Assembly: GCF_009602435.1 (NCBI RefSeq)
Contig: NZ_VZDQ01000023.1
Coordinates: forward strand, 186,001 to 250,000
Source: Sediminibacillus terrae
Lineage (GTDB): Bacteria; Bacillota; Bacilli; Bacillales; Amphibacillaceae
DNA: 64,000 nucleotides
Reading direction: 5' to 3'
Position 1 is the first letter of the stretch, and every line of letters starts with the position of its first letter. The notes under the pieces are model-generated. The model was not told the DNA's origin. It ran no database searches and saw only the letters and a program-made list of their open reading frames with translations. The position numbers and the translations under genes were made by a program. Shown here one piece after another: positions 1 through 7,718 of the stretch.

Positions 1-513
1 TTGTATGCTACATTCGCTGTCATGGAGGCACGCCTTCGCCATCCGGAAACGGAAATAAACTCAGGCGGTGTTTTTTGGTCTGTCTATAAAGCTAGTTTTT
101 TGAAATGCCAACTGTATGGTTATGTCTGGCTGGCTCTCGGTTTGTTTCTTTATTACGACATCCGGCTGTTGTTCAGCTATCCGAATGTACCTGTGTTTGT
201 CGCAGCCTGTTTTCTGGTCAGTCTGTTGTTCATCTACCTGTTGTCATCCTTGCTTATCCTGCCGATAGCTGTTCGTTACCGGTTGCCGGTTTTAAACAGC
301 GTCCGTTTTTCGGCAACGATTGCCATCTTGATTCCGATTGTTTCCTTGGCTTTAACCGTTTTGATAATAGTTTGCGGGCTGGTGTTGGCTTATGTTCCGC
401 TGTTGTTTTTGATTTGCGGAATCAGCTTCCTTGCTGCGGCCTGTACCAAAATCGCCTCTTTTGCTTTCAGAAGGATGGAGCGAAGCGGCTATCTGCGGTT
501 GGAGGATGCTTGA
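1..513 (+). CDS. YesL-like (DUF624) membrane protein, 5' truncated by window edge
   Basis: This is the C-terminal 170 residues of an integral membrane protein; the reading frame is open at base 1, so the true start lies outside the window. Hydrophobic segments lie at about residues 40-55, 63-90 and 102-150, and the chain ends in a short basic/polar tail. The order of hydrophobic segments and the opening ATFAVMEARLRHPE resemble the DUF624/YesL family, whose members commonly sit beside carbohydrate ABC transporters and glycosidases in Bacillaceae. The function of that family is not established. The SDR gene follows after 45 bp and may be in the same operon. Family call from pattern recognition only; moderate confidence. 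Confidence 0.6.
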   Translation: MYATFAVMEARLRHPETEINSGGVFWSVYKASFLKCQLYGYVWLALGLFLYYDIRLLFSYPNVPVFVAACFLVSLLFIYLLSSLLILPIAVRYRLPVLNSVRFSATIAILIPIVSLALTVLIIVCGLVLAYVPLLFLICGISFLAAACTKIASFAFRRMERSGYLRLEDA

Positions 514-558
514 AGCTGGCTATATCTATAACAAACGTTTTGGAAAAGGAGTGGGAGA

Positions 559-1338
559 ATGATTGATTTACAAGGGAAAAAGGCGCTCGTGACAGGGGGC
601 GGGACCGGAATCGGGAGAAGTATCGCCCTCGGAATGGCCGAAGCAGGTGCCGATGTGGTTGTCCATTATGGGAAAAACAGAGAGGGTGCTGAGGAAGTAG
701 TCCGGCTGATTGAAGGATTCGACTGTAAAAGCCGGCCAGTCCAGGCGGATGTATTGAAAAGTGGTGACATAGACAAGTTGGCTGCTGAAACAGCAGCTTT
801 TTTTAACGAAGAGCTTGATATTTTGGTGAACAATGCAGGCCACATGGTACAACGGGCGACAATCGAGGAGATGAGCGAGGAACTGTGGCACAAGGTGATC
901 GACGTTAATGTGACCAGCACTTTTCTCGTCACAAAAGCTGTCCTGCCGTTGCTGAAGGCGGCAAAAAAGGAGGGGGGAATAGGCGGAAAGGTCGTCAACA
1001 TGACGTCGGTTGCCGCCCATAATGGAGGCGGCCCGGGGGCATCTGCTTATGCTGCATCAAAGGCCGCTGTCCTGACGTATTCAAAAGCGTTGGCCAAAGA
1101 GCTGGCTCCTTCCCATATAACGGTCAATGCCGTGTCACCAGGTTTTATTGGCAATACACCGTTTCACAATACATTTTCCACAGCAGAAGGACGGACCAAC
1201 ACGGTTAAATCGATTCCTTTGCAGCGCGGGGGCGAACCAGAAGATGTAGCAGGAGCTGTGCTCTATCTCGTCTCCGACCTTGCAGGTTTCCTCACAGGCG
1301 AAACCATCGAAATAAACGGCGGCATGTACATGCGCTGA
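559..1338 (+). CDS. SDR-family oxidoreductase (FabG-like, 3-oxoacyl-ACP/sugar dehydrogenase type)
   Basis: A 259-residue classical short-chain dehydrogenase/reductase. The cofactor-binding TGGGTGIG is near residue 12, the NNAG motif near 92, a catalytic Ser lies in the MTSVAAH stretch, and the Tyr-Lys pair is in YAASK. The C-terminal INGGMYMR is typical of FabG-type tetramers. The length is normal for the family. The ATG at 559 has an AAAAGGAG ribosome site just upstream. Substrate cannot be read from sequence; the neighbouring YesL-type gene hints at sugar metabolism but does not prove it. A terminator-like hairpin and a palindromic repeat pair follow the stop. Confidence 0.85.
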   Translation: MIDLQGKKALVTGGGTGIGRSIALGMAEAGADVVVHYGKNREGAEEVVRLIEGFDCKSRPVQADVLKSGDIDKLAAETAAFFNEELDILVNNAGHMVQRATIEEMSEELWHKVIDVNVTSTFLVTKAVLPLLKAAKKEGGIGGKVVNMTSVAAHNGGGPGASAYAASKAAVLTYSKALAKELAPSHITVNAVSPGFIGNTPFHNTFSTAEGRTNTVKSIPLQRGGEPEDVAGAVLYLVSDLAGFLTGETIEINGGMYMR

Positions 1339-1344
1339 GAAGTT

Positions 1345-1410
1345 AACGGGGACAGTCCCCCAACATGGTAGCACTGCGTCTTGGTAGAGTGGCGGGGGAC
1401 TGTCCCCGCA
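1345..1410. repeat. Inverted pair of GGGGACAGTCCCC palindromes (REP-like)
   Basis: Two copies of the same 13-14 bp palindrome, at 1348-1361 and 1394-1407, face each other across about 32 bp. The second copy is the exact reverse complement of the first including the fifth C. Similar palindromes occur at 3984, 11273, 11328, 11419, 11461 and 39686. Dispersed paired palindromes in gaps resemble REP/BIME-type elements mobilised by RAYT transposases; no such transposase is in this window. Confidence 0.75.
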
Positions 1411-1506
1411 AGTTCTAAAACCGGCAAGTCGGTGATCTGTAATGCGGGGGATTGGAATTTCGGAAACTTAATTTCAATGATCCTGGCAGTAATAGGAAAA
1501 GGAAGC

Positions 1507-1543
1507 AAAAGCATCGTGCCCTTTGGCATGGTGCTTTTTTAAC
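1507..1543 (+). terminator. Rho-independent terminator after the SDR gene
   Basis: AAAAGCATCGTGCC (1507-1520) pairs with GGCATGGTGCTTTT (1525-1538) with a few mismatches across a four-base loop and runs into six T. It lies 168 bp past the SDR stop, after the palindrome pair. The remainder of the 1339-1657 gap shows no gene. Confidence 0.8.
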
Positions 1544-1657
1544 ATATAAAGGACGAATCGAAAGAGGTTCCAGGAAAACAATTTTTTGAAGTTCCCCCAA
1601 CTGTCAGGAAAATAATGTTAACATGAAGTTACCTACTGATTAGAAAGAGTGACAAGC

Positions 1658-2839
1658 ATGAGGAATCCATTATCCAAAAAGATTTATAGAAGAATGCTTT
1701 TGCGGGATTTGTTTTTCGGAAGACTGCATAGCTGGATCCTGTTACTTCTATACGCATTGCTGTGGAAGGTTTTGTTCACGATTACAAAAATAGGTCAGCT
1801 GAAGACAAATGTCCCCTTGTTTATGGTTATCGGTGCAGGACTGTTACTTCTCTTAATCTATCAGGTCAGTCTATACCGAAAGCAAATGAAAAAAGTGTAT
1901 TTATATAATCCGGACAATCACTTGGAAATCCGCGATTCCAAACTGGAGATTTACTCCCCTGCTGAAGGAGGGCGGCACACTCTTTCACTGGATGATTTGA
2001 TCAGGTTGAAAGAAAACAAACAGTGGTATTTTTTATACTTCAACGATAAAACATTTTTCCCAATACTAAAAAGCAGTACTCTTTCGCTGGATAAATTGAA
2101 AAAATCCAAGTCTCTCCCTTTCGCTGTTTGGATGGCGGCACCTGTTCTTCTGCTACTTTTTACGGGACTCGGGGCATACAATGTCGGAAAAAATGCAGTC
2201 AACTTCAACGGAGCATTGGCCTGGAAAATAAATGAGCTGAAGACCGATACGAAAATCAGATTGGGCAACGATGATTTTTTCACTGCCAAGTTGGAAGGCA
2301 TTATGGAAGATGTAAAAGAAAAGATGGACATGGAACCGAATCTGATGACGAATGATGTAGAAATTGAGTTTGACAGAGATGGAACGATTACCAGTATCTA
2401 TATGTATCTTTATGGATACGATGATGACCACTTATTGCGATCCGGGTATTTGATCTATTCAGACGAACCTGCTGGCAATAGGGTGACCGTCCATAAACAG
2501 GATTGGGAGGGAGAAGGGACTGAAACCTACAATCCTGCCAATGATTTTTCCATCGTCATCAATATGTTGGATAATATCGATTTGGAAGCAGACATGAAAA
2601 ATTGGGAAGAAAATCATTTTGGCGTGCTTTATAAAGGCATCCGAAACTGGGGAGGCAATCATGAAGGGATTGTGTACCTGGATGAAAATGGGGAGCGCAG
2701 CTTGCCTTCTGGTTTTGAAGGGGATATCGCCGGCCCGTCCGTTTCCTTATATGTTCCGGGAAAAGAGGAACAGATTACGCCGATACGCTATGTATTTAAG
2801 CCGTCGTTAACAATAAATAAACAGGGGGAGATCAAGTGA
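1658..2839 (+). CDS. Unrecognised membrane protein with a large C-terminal soluble domain
   Basis: A 393-residue protein I do not recognise. Hydrophobic helices lie at about residues 28-45 and 52-70, followed by a basic cytosolic-looking stretch rich in Lys. A third helix, around 150-170, has the sequence FAVWMAAPVLLLLFTGLGAY. The last 220 residues are soluble, acidic and rich in aromatic residues, with no motif I can name. The order 2 TM, domain, 1 TM, domain suggests a membrane-anchored sensor or envelope protein, but this is only a description. I chose the ATG at 1658 over the GTG at 1649 because the AAAGAG ribosome site would overlap the GTG. The stop overlaps the next gene, so the two are translationally coupled. 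Confidence 0.65.
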   Translation: MRNPLSKKIYRRMLLRDLFFGRLHSWILLLLYALLWKVLFTITKIGQLKTNVPLFMVIGAGLLLLLIYQVSLYRKQMKKVYLYNPDNHLEIRDSKLEIYSPAEGGRHTLSLDDLIRLKENKQWYFLYFNDKTFFPILKSSTLSLDKLKKSKSLPFAVWMAAPVLLLLFTGLGAYNVGKNAVNFNGALAWKINELKTDTKIRLGNDDFFTAKLEGIMEDVKEKMDMEPNLMTNDVEIEFDRDGTITSIYMYLYGYDDDHLLRSGYLIYSDEPAGNRVTVHKQDWEGEGTETYNPANDFSIVINMLDNIDLEADMKNWEENHFGVLYKGIRNWGGNHEGIVYLDENGERSLPSGFEGDIAGPSVSLYVPGKEEQITPIRYVFKPSLTINKQGEIK

Positions 2840-3405
2840 AACAGGCTCTTTTGGTAATTGATGCGCAACAGGATTTAATGGACGGAAGCAAGGTGGAAGA
2901 AGGGGTTGTGGAAAAGGATAAAATCATTGCCAACATCAATTTGGTAATTGAAAAGGCTAAGAGCAATCGGGCATTACTTGTATTTGTGAGAGATTTAGAA
3001 GTCGCATTAGGGAAGGGCGCAGGGTTTCAAATACATGAAGATATCAATGTTCCGCCTGAAGCTGTCATTTTCGATAAGGAGGCAACCAACTCCTTTTACA
3101 GAACGCCATTAAAACAATATTTACTCGAAAATGAGGTAGAACATTTAGTTGTGATGGGGTGCAAAACAGAACATTGCATTGATACAGCTGTCAGAACCGC
3201 TACCATCAATCAGTTTGATGTAACGCTGGTCGGGGATGGTCATACGACAAGCGATTCCCAGGTATTGCCGGCACACAAGATCATCCATCATCATAACAGG
3301 ACACTGCATGGACATTACAATGTCGATCATTTTTCCATGGTTCGAAATGCGGAGGAAGATTTATTTCGACCAGAGCATGATAAATATAGAGAAGTAGAAA
3401 ATTGA
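2836..3405 (+). CDS. Isochorismatase-family cysteine hydrolase
   Basis: A 189-residue single-domain isochorismatase-fold hydrolase. The presumed catalytic triad is visible: Asp9 in LVIDAQQDL, Lys81 in IFDKEATNSF, and Cys114 in the GCKTEHCIDT motif. Family members hydrolyse isochorismate, nicotinamide, carbamoyl groups or amides; the exact substrate cannot be told from the sequence. The GTG start at 2836 overlaps the stop of the preceding membrane-protein gene in a GTGA arrangement and has a GGGGGAGA ribosome site, which makes this start secure. A small terminator hairpin lies about 115 bp downstream. Confidence 0.85.
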   Translation: MKQALLVIDAQQDLMDGSKVEEGVVEKDKIIANINLVIEKAKSNRALLVFVRDLEVALGKGAGFQIHEDINVPPEAVIFDKEATNSFYRTPLKQYLLENEVEHLVVMGCKTEHCIDTAVRTATINQFDVTLVGDGHTTSDSQVLPAHKIIHHHNRTLHGHYNVDHFSMVRNAEEDLFRPEHDKYREVEN

Positions 3406-3520
3406 ACTTTTGCGTGTTGGGTGGAATAAGGAACACGCCTGTATAATCAAATCTACTTTCGTTTTCTAGTGGAAAACAAATGGAAGGGAAAGATACTAGC
3501 AGAGAGTCTTCGGATAAACC

Positions 3521-3545
3521 AAAAAAGCCAGGGGCTCTTTTTTGT
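3521..3545 (+). terminator. Terminator after the isochorismatase-like gene
   Basis: A run of six A and GCC is followed, after a three-base loop, by GGCTCTTTTTT. The stem is short but is followed by a T tract, which fits a weak intrinsic terminator. Confidence 0.55.
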
Positions 3546-3595
3546 TGCCCAAGTTTCCGTAAGGTATAATCGGTAAAGAAAGGCAGGGGAGGAAT

Positions 3596-3970
3596 ATGTT
3601 TGATAGCATTAAGAATACGATTGAAAATGCAGGCTTTGGCCGGAAAGGGATCATGAAGAGGTACATTAAAACTTTTTCGGCGAATAATCTGGAAGAAGAT
3701 GAGCAGCTGCTTGGAGTGGCAGCTCCAAGCGACAAACCGACCCAATTGTTATTTGTGACGAGTAAAAAAACATGTTTTTATCATATGGCGGCTTCTGATC
3801 AATCGAATGATGTAAAGGTGGCAAATGAAGAGATAACTTCCTGTGATGTGAAAAGGGACAATGGACTTGCAGGGATCACTATCGGAACAGCAAAAGGACC
3901 GATCAACATAAATAAAGTGCCGGAACAAACAGCCAATCAAATCAAAGAAATCCTGACCAACCTTTCATAG
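3596..3970 (+). CDS. Small bacterial PH-domain-like protein
   Basis: A 124-residue soluble protein. After an amphipathic N-terminal 25 residues, the chain has alternating beta-like strands such as TQLLFVTSKKTCFYHM and the closing helix EQTANQIKEILTNL. This is the usual ending of a bacterial pleckstrin-homology (bPH/YvbH-like) domain, in which the final helix caps the barrel. No catalytic motif is seen. The ATG at 3596 has a GGGGAGGAA ribosome site. It stands alone between two terminator/palindrome regions, so its neighbours do not help with its role. The PH assignment is by overall pattern. Confidence 0.6.
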   Translation: MFDSIKNTIENAGFGRKGIMKRYIKTFSANNLEEDEQLLGVAAPSDKPTQLLFVTSKKTCFYHMAASDQSNDVKVANEEITSCDVKRDNGLAGITIGTAKGPININKVPEQTANQIKEILTNLS

Positions 3971-3983
3971 AAGAAGGCGTGTT

Positions 3984-4028
3984 GGGGACAGTCCCCCGGT
4001 TTGATTTTGCAACGGGAGGGTCTGACCC
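3984..4028. repeat. GGGGACAGTCCCC and GGGTCTGACCC palindromes
   Basis: A GGGGACAGTCCCC palindrome at 3984-3996 is followed by the related GGGTCTGACCC at 4018-4028. These belong to the same dispersed palindrome group as 1345-1410 and lie between the PH-domain gene and the ArsR-type regulator. Confidence 0.65.
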
Positions 4029-4086
4029 GTGTCGAAGGTTGTCGGATTGTTGTGCTTTTAATTGGGAGCGCTTTAGTTTATACTTT

Positions 4087-4114
4087 TATTATTACAACAA
4101 AAGTTAGAATAAAA
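4087..4114. promoter_or_regulatory. Operator-like element, copy 1, in front of the ArsR-type regulator
   Basis: This 28-base AT-rich element ends 13 bases before the regulator's ATG. It matches the element at 5151-5178, in front of the GH43 gene, at 23 of 28 positions by hand alignment; TATTACAA, AGTT and AATAAAA are identical. A possible -10 TATACT lies just upstream at 4079-4084. Copy 2 is a near-perfect inverted repeat, so I infer the binding site of the adjacent regulator, acting on its own gene and on the sugar operon. Confidence 0.6.
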
Positions 4115-4126
4115 GTGGGGAACGCG

Positions 4127-5050
4127 ATGAGAACGTTACACTTAAACTTCGAAGAAGCAATCGAAATATGCAAAGCAATATCGAATAAACATAGAATGGC
4201 CATACTGCGTCTCTTGAGTGAGCGGCCGCACAATGTCAACGAATTGGCCGAGCGGTTGGATTTGCCGTTTTCGACCACTGCAGTGAATGTCAAAAAACTG
4301 GAGGATGTCGATTTGATTATTACAGAATTGCTTCCAGGACGGGGCACGCAAAAAATCAATACGAAAAATTATGATCAAATTGTTATCGATATCGGTCCGC
4401 AGGAAACCAAAAAACCGGAGCATGCCGTCGTGTACGATATGCCGATCGGCGAGTACAGCGATTGCGAAGTGGAGCCGAGCTGCGGTCTGGTCGGGGAAAC
4501 GGACTATATCGGGATACAGGATGATCCGCGTTCTTTTTACGAAACCGGTCGTTCTGAAGCACAGCTGCTATTCTTCAAAGCAGGGCATGTCGAATATCGA
4601 TTTCCGAACCGGCTTCCATATGGAGACAAGGCAACGCAAATCGAATTCAGTGCCGAGCTATGCTCGGAAGCGCCTTTGTACAAGTTGGATTGGCCATCGG
4701 ACATAACCGTTTGGGTGAATGGTCATGAAATTGCCACTTGGACTTCACCTGGAGACTTTGGCGGCGAGCGTGGTTTTCTAACCCCTGACTGGTGGATGAC
4801 CAACCATACCCAGTACGGTTTGTTGAAAAATTGGCGGATTACAGAAGAGGGCTGTTTTCTTGATGGAATGAAAGTAAACAGCGATTGTACGATTGATACA
4901 TTGAAAATAGCAGAAAAGCCTTTCATATCCTTCAAAGTTGGAATAAAAAGCGATGCTGTGAATATGGGCGGCTTGAATTTATTTGGAAATAAGTTCGGAA
5001 ATTATGAACAAGGTATTGTGATGAAACTGAAAGTGGAAGAAAAAGATTAA
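4127..5050 (+). CDS. ArsR-type winged-helix regulator with long C-terminal (putative sugar-sensing) domain
   Basis: A 307-residue regulator. Residues about 5-80 form an ArsR-like winged helix (SNKHRMAILRLLSERP, then a recognition helix around LPFSTTAVNVKKLED). Classical ArsR proteins are about 100 residues; here some 200 extra residues are rich in aromatics and Gly, looking like a beta-sandwich of the kind used to bind carbohydrates. No metal-binding Cys pair is seen beside the recognition helix. I chose the ATG at 4127. The longer reading frame, open from 4001, would translate through the promoter and operator-like element and would begin with a spurious hydrophobic segment. The downstream GH43/ABC/GH2 genes make a sugar-responsive role likely; this is inference. 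Confidence 0.75.
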   Translation: MRTLHLNFEEAIEICKAISNKHRMAILRLLSERPHNVNELAERLDLPFSTTAVNVKKLEDVDLIITELLPGRGTQKINTKNYDQIVIDIGPQETKKPEHAVVYDMPIGEYSDCEVEPSCGLVGETDYIGIQDDPRSFYETGRSEAQLLFFKAGHVEYRFPNRLPYGDKATQIEFSAELCSEAPLYKLDWPSDITVWVNGHEIATWTSPGDFGGERGFLTPDWWMTNHTQYGLLKNWRITEEGCFLDGMKVNSDCTIDTLKIAEKPFISFKVGIKSDAVNMGGLNLFGNKFGNYEQGIVMKLKVEEKD

Positions 5051-5064
5051 CACATCACCCCTAT

Positions 5065-5108
5065 AAACACCTGTAGAGCGCTATTGGCGGCCTGCAGGTG
5101 TTTGTTTA
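5065..5108 (+). terminator. Terminator after the ArsR-type regulator
   Basis: AAACACCTG (5065-5073) and CAGGTGTTT (5095-5103) are perfectly complementary, and a T-rich tract follows. It ends the regulator's transcript before the GH43 promoter. Confidence 0.8.
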
Positions 5109-5150
5109 TGGAAACATGTTATACAGGTTTGTTTATAATATTTTTTAATA

Positions 5151-5178
5151 TTTTATTACAATAATAGTTGAAATAAAA
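5151..5178. promoter_or_regulatory. Operator-like inverted repeat, copy 2, overlapping the GH43 promoter
   Basis: TTTTATTACAA at the left and TTGAAATAAAA at the right are complementary at 10 of 11 positions around a six-base centre. The element is shared with 4087-4114. It overlaps the proposed -35 hexamer of the operon, which fits repression by steric block. Confidence 0.65.
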
Positions 5179-5197
5179 CGTGTTTATATATTATAAT
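5168..5197 (+). promoter_or_regulatory. Sigma-A-type promoter of the GH43/ABC/GH2 operon
   Basis: TTGAAA (5168-5173) and TATAAT (5192-5197) are separated by 18 bases, immediately in front of the ribosome site of the GH43 gene. The -35 lies inside the inverted-repeat operator. Confidence 0.65.
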
Positions 5198-5259
5198 AGC
5201 CGCATGAAAGGGTTTACATCGATACAGGAGGGAGGAGGGACCAAATAACGGTAAAGAAA

Positions 5260-6276
5260 GTGTTGCTATTAGGAATGATTTGTACAGTGTTGTTCGGGTG
5301 TTCATCAGGAGGGGGACAAACTGAAACACAAGAGACGTATCAGAATCCTGTTTATGTACCAGTTATGGCAGACCCTTCGATCATTAAAGCAGATGATGGC
5401 TACTATTATGCTTATGGCACCGAGGATGCATGGGGCGATGATTCGGAAACGAAACTGGTGCCTATCGTCCGGTCGGAAAATATGACGGACTGGGAATTCA
5501 TCGGTGAAGCTTTCAATGAAAAACCTGAGTGGAAGGAATCCGGCGGCAGTATCTGGGCACCTGATATCCACCATTACCGGGGCAGCTATTATTTGTATTA
5601 TTCTTTATCTGTCTGGGGTGATAGCAATCCTGGCATCGGGGTGGCCGTTTCAGACACACCCGAAGGGCCGTTCGAAGACAAGGGAAAATTGTTCACAAGT
5701 GAAGAAATAGGCGTGGACAATTCCATTGATCCATTTTTCTATCTGGAAGACGATCAAGCCTATCTGGTCTGGGGAAGCTTCCATGGCATTTATGGAGTGG
5801 AACTGGCAGAAGACGGATTGTCTGTGCAAGGCGAACCGTTCGAAATCGCTGGCACAGACTTCGAGGCACCCTACATTGTAAAACACGACTCACAGTATTA
5901 CTTTTTTGGTTCAAAAGGATCCTGTTGTGAAGGAGAAAACAGCACCTATCAGGTGGATGTCGGACGTTCGGACAACTTTACCGGTCCATATGTGGACCAG
6001 GAAGGCAAACCGTTGACGGAAAATGGCGGAACGACCATATTGTCCGCCGACACAGAGAGCAAGTTCGCCGGGCCTGGTCACAACGCCATTTTAACCGATG
6101 AAGCAGGAAAGGACTGGATAGTGTACCATGCGATCGAAAAAGAAGATCCATTGTTATGGTCAGGCGCTTCCAGACGGCCGATGATGATTGACCCGATTAA
6201 CTGGGAAGAAGGCTGGCCGGTTGTTAGGGACGGCCAGCCAAGCGAGGAACCGCAGGAAGCCCCTGTCACCGAGTAG
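5260..6276 (+). CDS. Glycoside hydrolase family 43 lipoprotein (arabinanase/arabinosidase-like)
   Basis: A 338-residue secreted lipoprotein with a five-bladed propeller-type GH43 pattern. The predicted catalytic residues are Asp38 (MADPSII), Asp157 (SIDPFFY) and Glu202 (FEAPYIV). Related enzymes cleave arabinan or arabinosides; the fine specificity is not readable. The lipobox LFGC puts the lipidated Cys at residue 14. Start choice is odd. The first in-frame normal start is the GTG at 5260, but the strong AGGAGG (5233-5238) is 21 bases away and the signal peptide would lack its usual basic N-terminus. An in-frame ATA at 5245 sits at ideal spacing and would give MTVKKVLLLGM. First gene of the operon; cell-surface action would feed the ABC importer. 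Confidence 0.85.
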   Translation: MLLLGMICTVLFGCSSGGGQTETQETYQNPVYVPVMADPSIIKADDGYYYAYGTEDAWGDDSETKLVPIVRSENMTDWEFIGEAFNEKPEWKESGGSIWAPDIHHYRGSYYLYYSLSVWGDSNPGIGVAVSDTPEGPFEDKGKLFTSEEIGVDNSIDPFFYLEDDQAYLVWGSFHGIYGVELAEDGLSVQGEPFEIAGTDFEAPYIVKHDSQYYFFGSKGSCCEGENSTYQVDVGRSDNFTGPYVDQEGKPLTENGGTTILSADTESKFAGPGHNAILTDEAGKDWIVYHAIEKEDPLLWSGASRRPMMIDPINWEEGWPVVRDGQPSEEPQEAPVTE

Positions 6277-6300
6277 ACGGATTATATTTTTTAAAGGATA

Positions 6301-6314
6301 TGTAAGCGCTTATT
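6301..6314 (+). promoter_or_regulatory. cre-like (CcpA) box before the sugar-binding protein gene
   Basis: TGTAAGCGCTTATT agrees with the Bacillus cre consensus TGWAANCGNTNWCA at 12 of 14 positions, lacking only the final CA. It sits 23 bases before the start codon, between the GH43 gene and the binding protein, and could mediate catabolite repression. Confidence 0.5.
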
Positions 6315-6336
6315 TTATAAAAAAAGGAGTGGCGTG

Positions 6337-7623
6337 ATGAAACAGACGAAAAGATGGTTGGGCACCTTATTTGTTGGATTTTTGGCTATGGTCCTGGCAG
6401 CCTGCAGCGGAAACAGCGGAGTGGCAGACAATGGGGGAGGAAGCGGAGACGAAGGCGGATCTGGTGACAGCTCCGAAATAACGCTTTGGGCACCATTCTC
6501 CGGTCCGGATGGTCCGTATATGAAAGAAATTGTCGATGGCTACAATGATTCACAAGATGAATATACAGTCGACTTTCAAATTGTTCCGCAAACGGAATAT
6601 TATAAAAACGTCGATTTGGCTATCAATGGCGAGAAGAACATGCCAGACGTGATGATCATGCACGGCGATCAGATTTTCACTTATGCGGAAAAAGATGTGC
6701 TCCGTAATATGGACGATATCATGGGCGATGAAATCAGTGAAGAAGAATATCATCCTAGTGCGATAGAAGGTGCTTCGGTAGACGGTGAGCTATATGGTGT
6801 ACCTCTGGATATCCATCCACTACTGTTCTATTGGAATAAAGATATGTTTGAAGCGGCCGGCCTTGATCCGGAACAGCCGCCGACCAACCGGGAAGATTTC
6901 ATTGAATATGCACAGAAGCTCACGGATAAAGAAAACAATCAATGGGGATATGCCGTTCCTACCCTATGGCCACAGGAATTTATTTTTCCGACAATCGTCA
7001 ATCAAAATGGCGGTGAGTTGTATAAAGATGGGCAGGTGCAATTCACCTCCGATGCGGTGGTAGAAGCGTTGGAATTTGAAAAATCACTAATCGAAGAATA
7101 TGAAGTTTCACCGAAAGACGTTCAGCAGGACGGTGAAGTCACCTTGTTCCTTCAAGGAAAGAGCGCCATGCAGTTGAACGGTCCATGGATGCTTGAGCAG
7201 TGGGAGGATTCTGGTATCAACTATGGCGTTGCACCGGTTCCCCAGCTAGGAACAGAGCAAGAAGGCGTCTATGCCAACTCGCACAACTTTGTAATCCCGC
7301 AAAACACCGACGATGCGAAGCTGGCCGCGATTACAGATTTCTTAAGCTATGTTGGAGACAATGCCATTTCCTGGGCAGAGTCCGGCCAGGCACCGGCATC
7401 GAAAGCCGTATATGAGAGCGATGAATTCCAGGAAGTGAACGACCAGTCACCTCAAGTTGCCAAGCAATTCGATTATGTCAGCTTTGCCCCTGATGTAGAT
7501 AACTGGGGCCTTGCAACCAGCCCGTTGATGGAGGCGGTCAATGTAGCGCTGCTGGGACAAAAAGGTGTTAAAGAAGCATTGGAAGAAGCACAACAAAAAG
7601 CTTCTCAAGCATTGGAAGAGTAA
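6337..7623 (+). CDS. ABC transporter sugar-binding lipoprotein
   Basis: A 428-residue extracellular solute-binding protein (cluster 1 / MalE type). It has a lipoprotein signal with Cys23 in VLAACSGN, then a Gly/Ser/Asp-rich tether of about 25 residues before the mature domain begins at ITLWAPFSGPDG. The DVMIMHGDQIF and PLDIHPLLFYWNKDMF regions are typical of the hinge and ligand cleft of oligosaccharide binders. I chose the ATG at 6337, seven bases from AAAGGAG; the GTG at 6334 is too close. It is followed by an mRNA hairpin and the two permeases. The ligand is probably an oligosaccharide released by the GH43 enzyme. Confidence 0.88.
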   Translation: MKQTKRWLGTLFVGFLAMVLAACSGNSGVADNGGGSGDEGGSGDSSEITLWAPFSGPDGPYMKEIVDGYNDSQDEYTVDFQIVPQTEYYKNVDLAINGEKNMPDVMIMHGDQIFTYAEKDVLRNMDDIMGDEISEEEYHPSAIEGASVDGELYGVPLDIHPLLFYWNKDMFEAAGLDPEQPPTNREDFIEYAQKLTDKENNQWGYAVPTLWPQEFIFPTIVNQNGGELYKDGQVQFTSDAVVEALEFEKSLIEEYEVSPKDVQQDGEVTLFLQGKSAMQLNGPWMLEQWEDSGINYGVAPVPQLGTEQEGVYANSHNFVIPQNTDDAKLAAITDFLSYVGDNAISWAESGQAPASKAVYESDEFQEVNDQSPQVAKQFDYVSFAPDVDNWGLATSPLMEAVNVALLGQKGVKEALEEAQQKASQALEE

Positions 7624-7629
7624 CCAGGA

Positions 7630-7666
7630 TGGAATAAGCAGGCGGCGTAGGCTCCTGCTTATTCCA
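7630..7666 (+). promoter_or_regulatory. Strong mRNA hairpin between binding protein and permease genes
   Basis: TGGAATAAGCAGG and CCTGCTTATTCCA are perfectly complementary over 13 bp around an 11-base loop, with no T tract after them. A hairpin here commonly protects or partly terminates the message so that the binding protein is made in excess over the permeases. Confidence 0.7.
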
Positions 7667-7718
7667 TGAAATGCTACTCCCGGTAGGACACTAGCTACAT
7701 GAAATCGAGGTGAAAACA

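Noticed and set aside
4001-4126. Upstream extension of the ArsR-type regulator
   Set aside because: It would translate the promoter and operator-like element; the ATG at 4127 gives a normal N-terminus of the helix-turn-helix.
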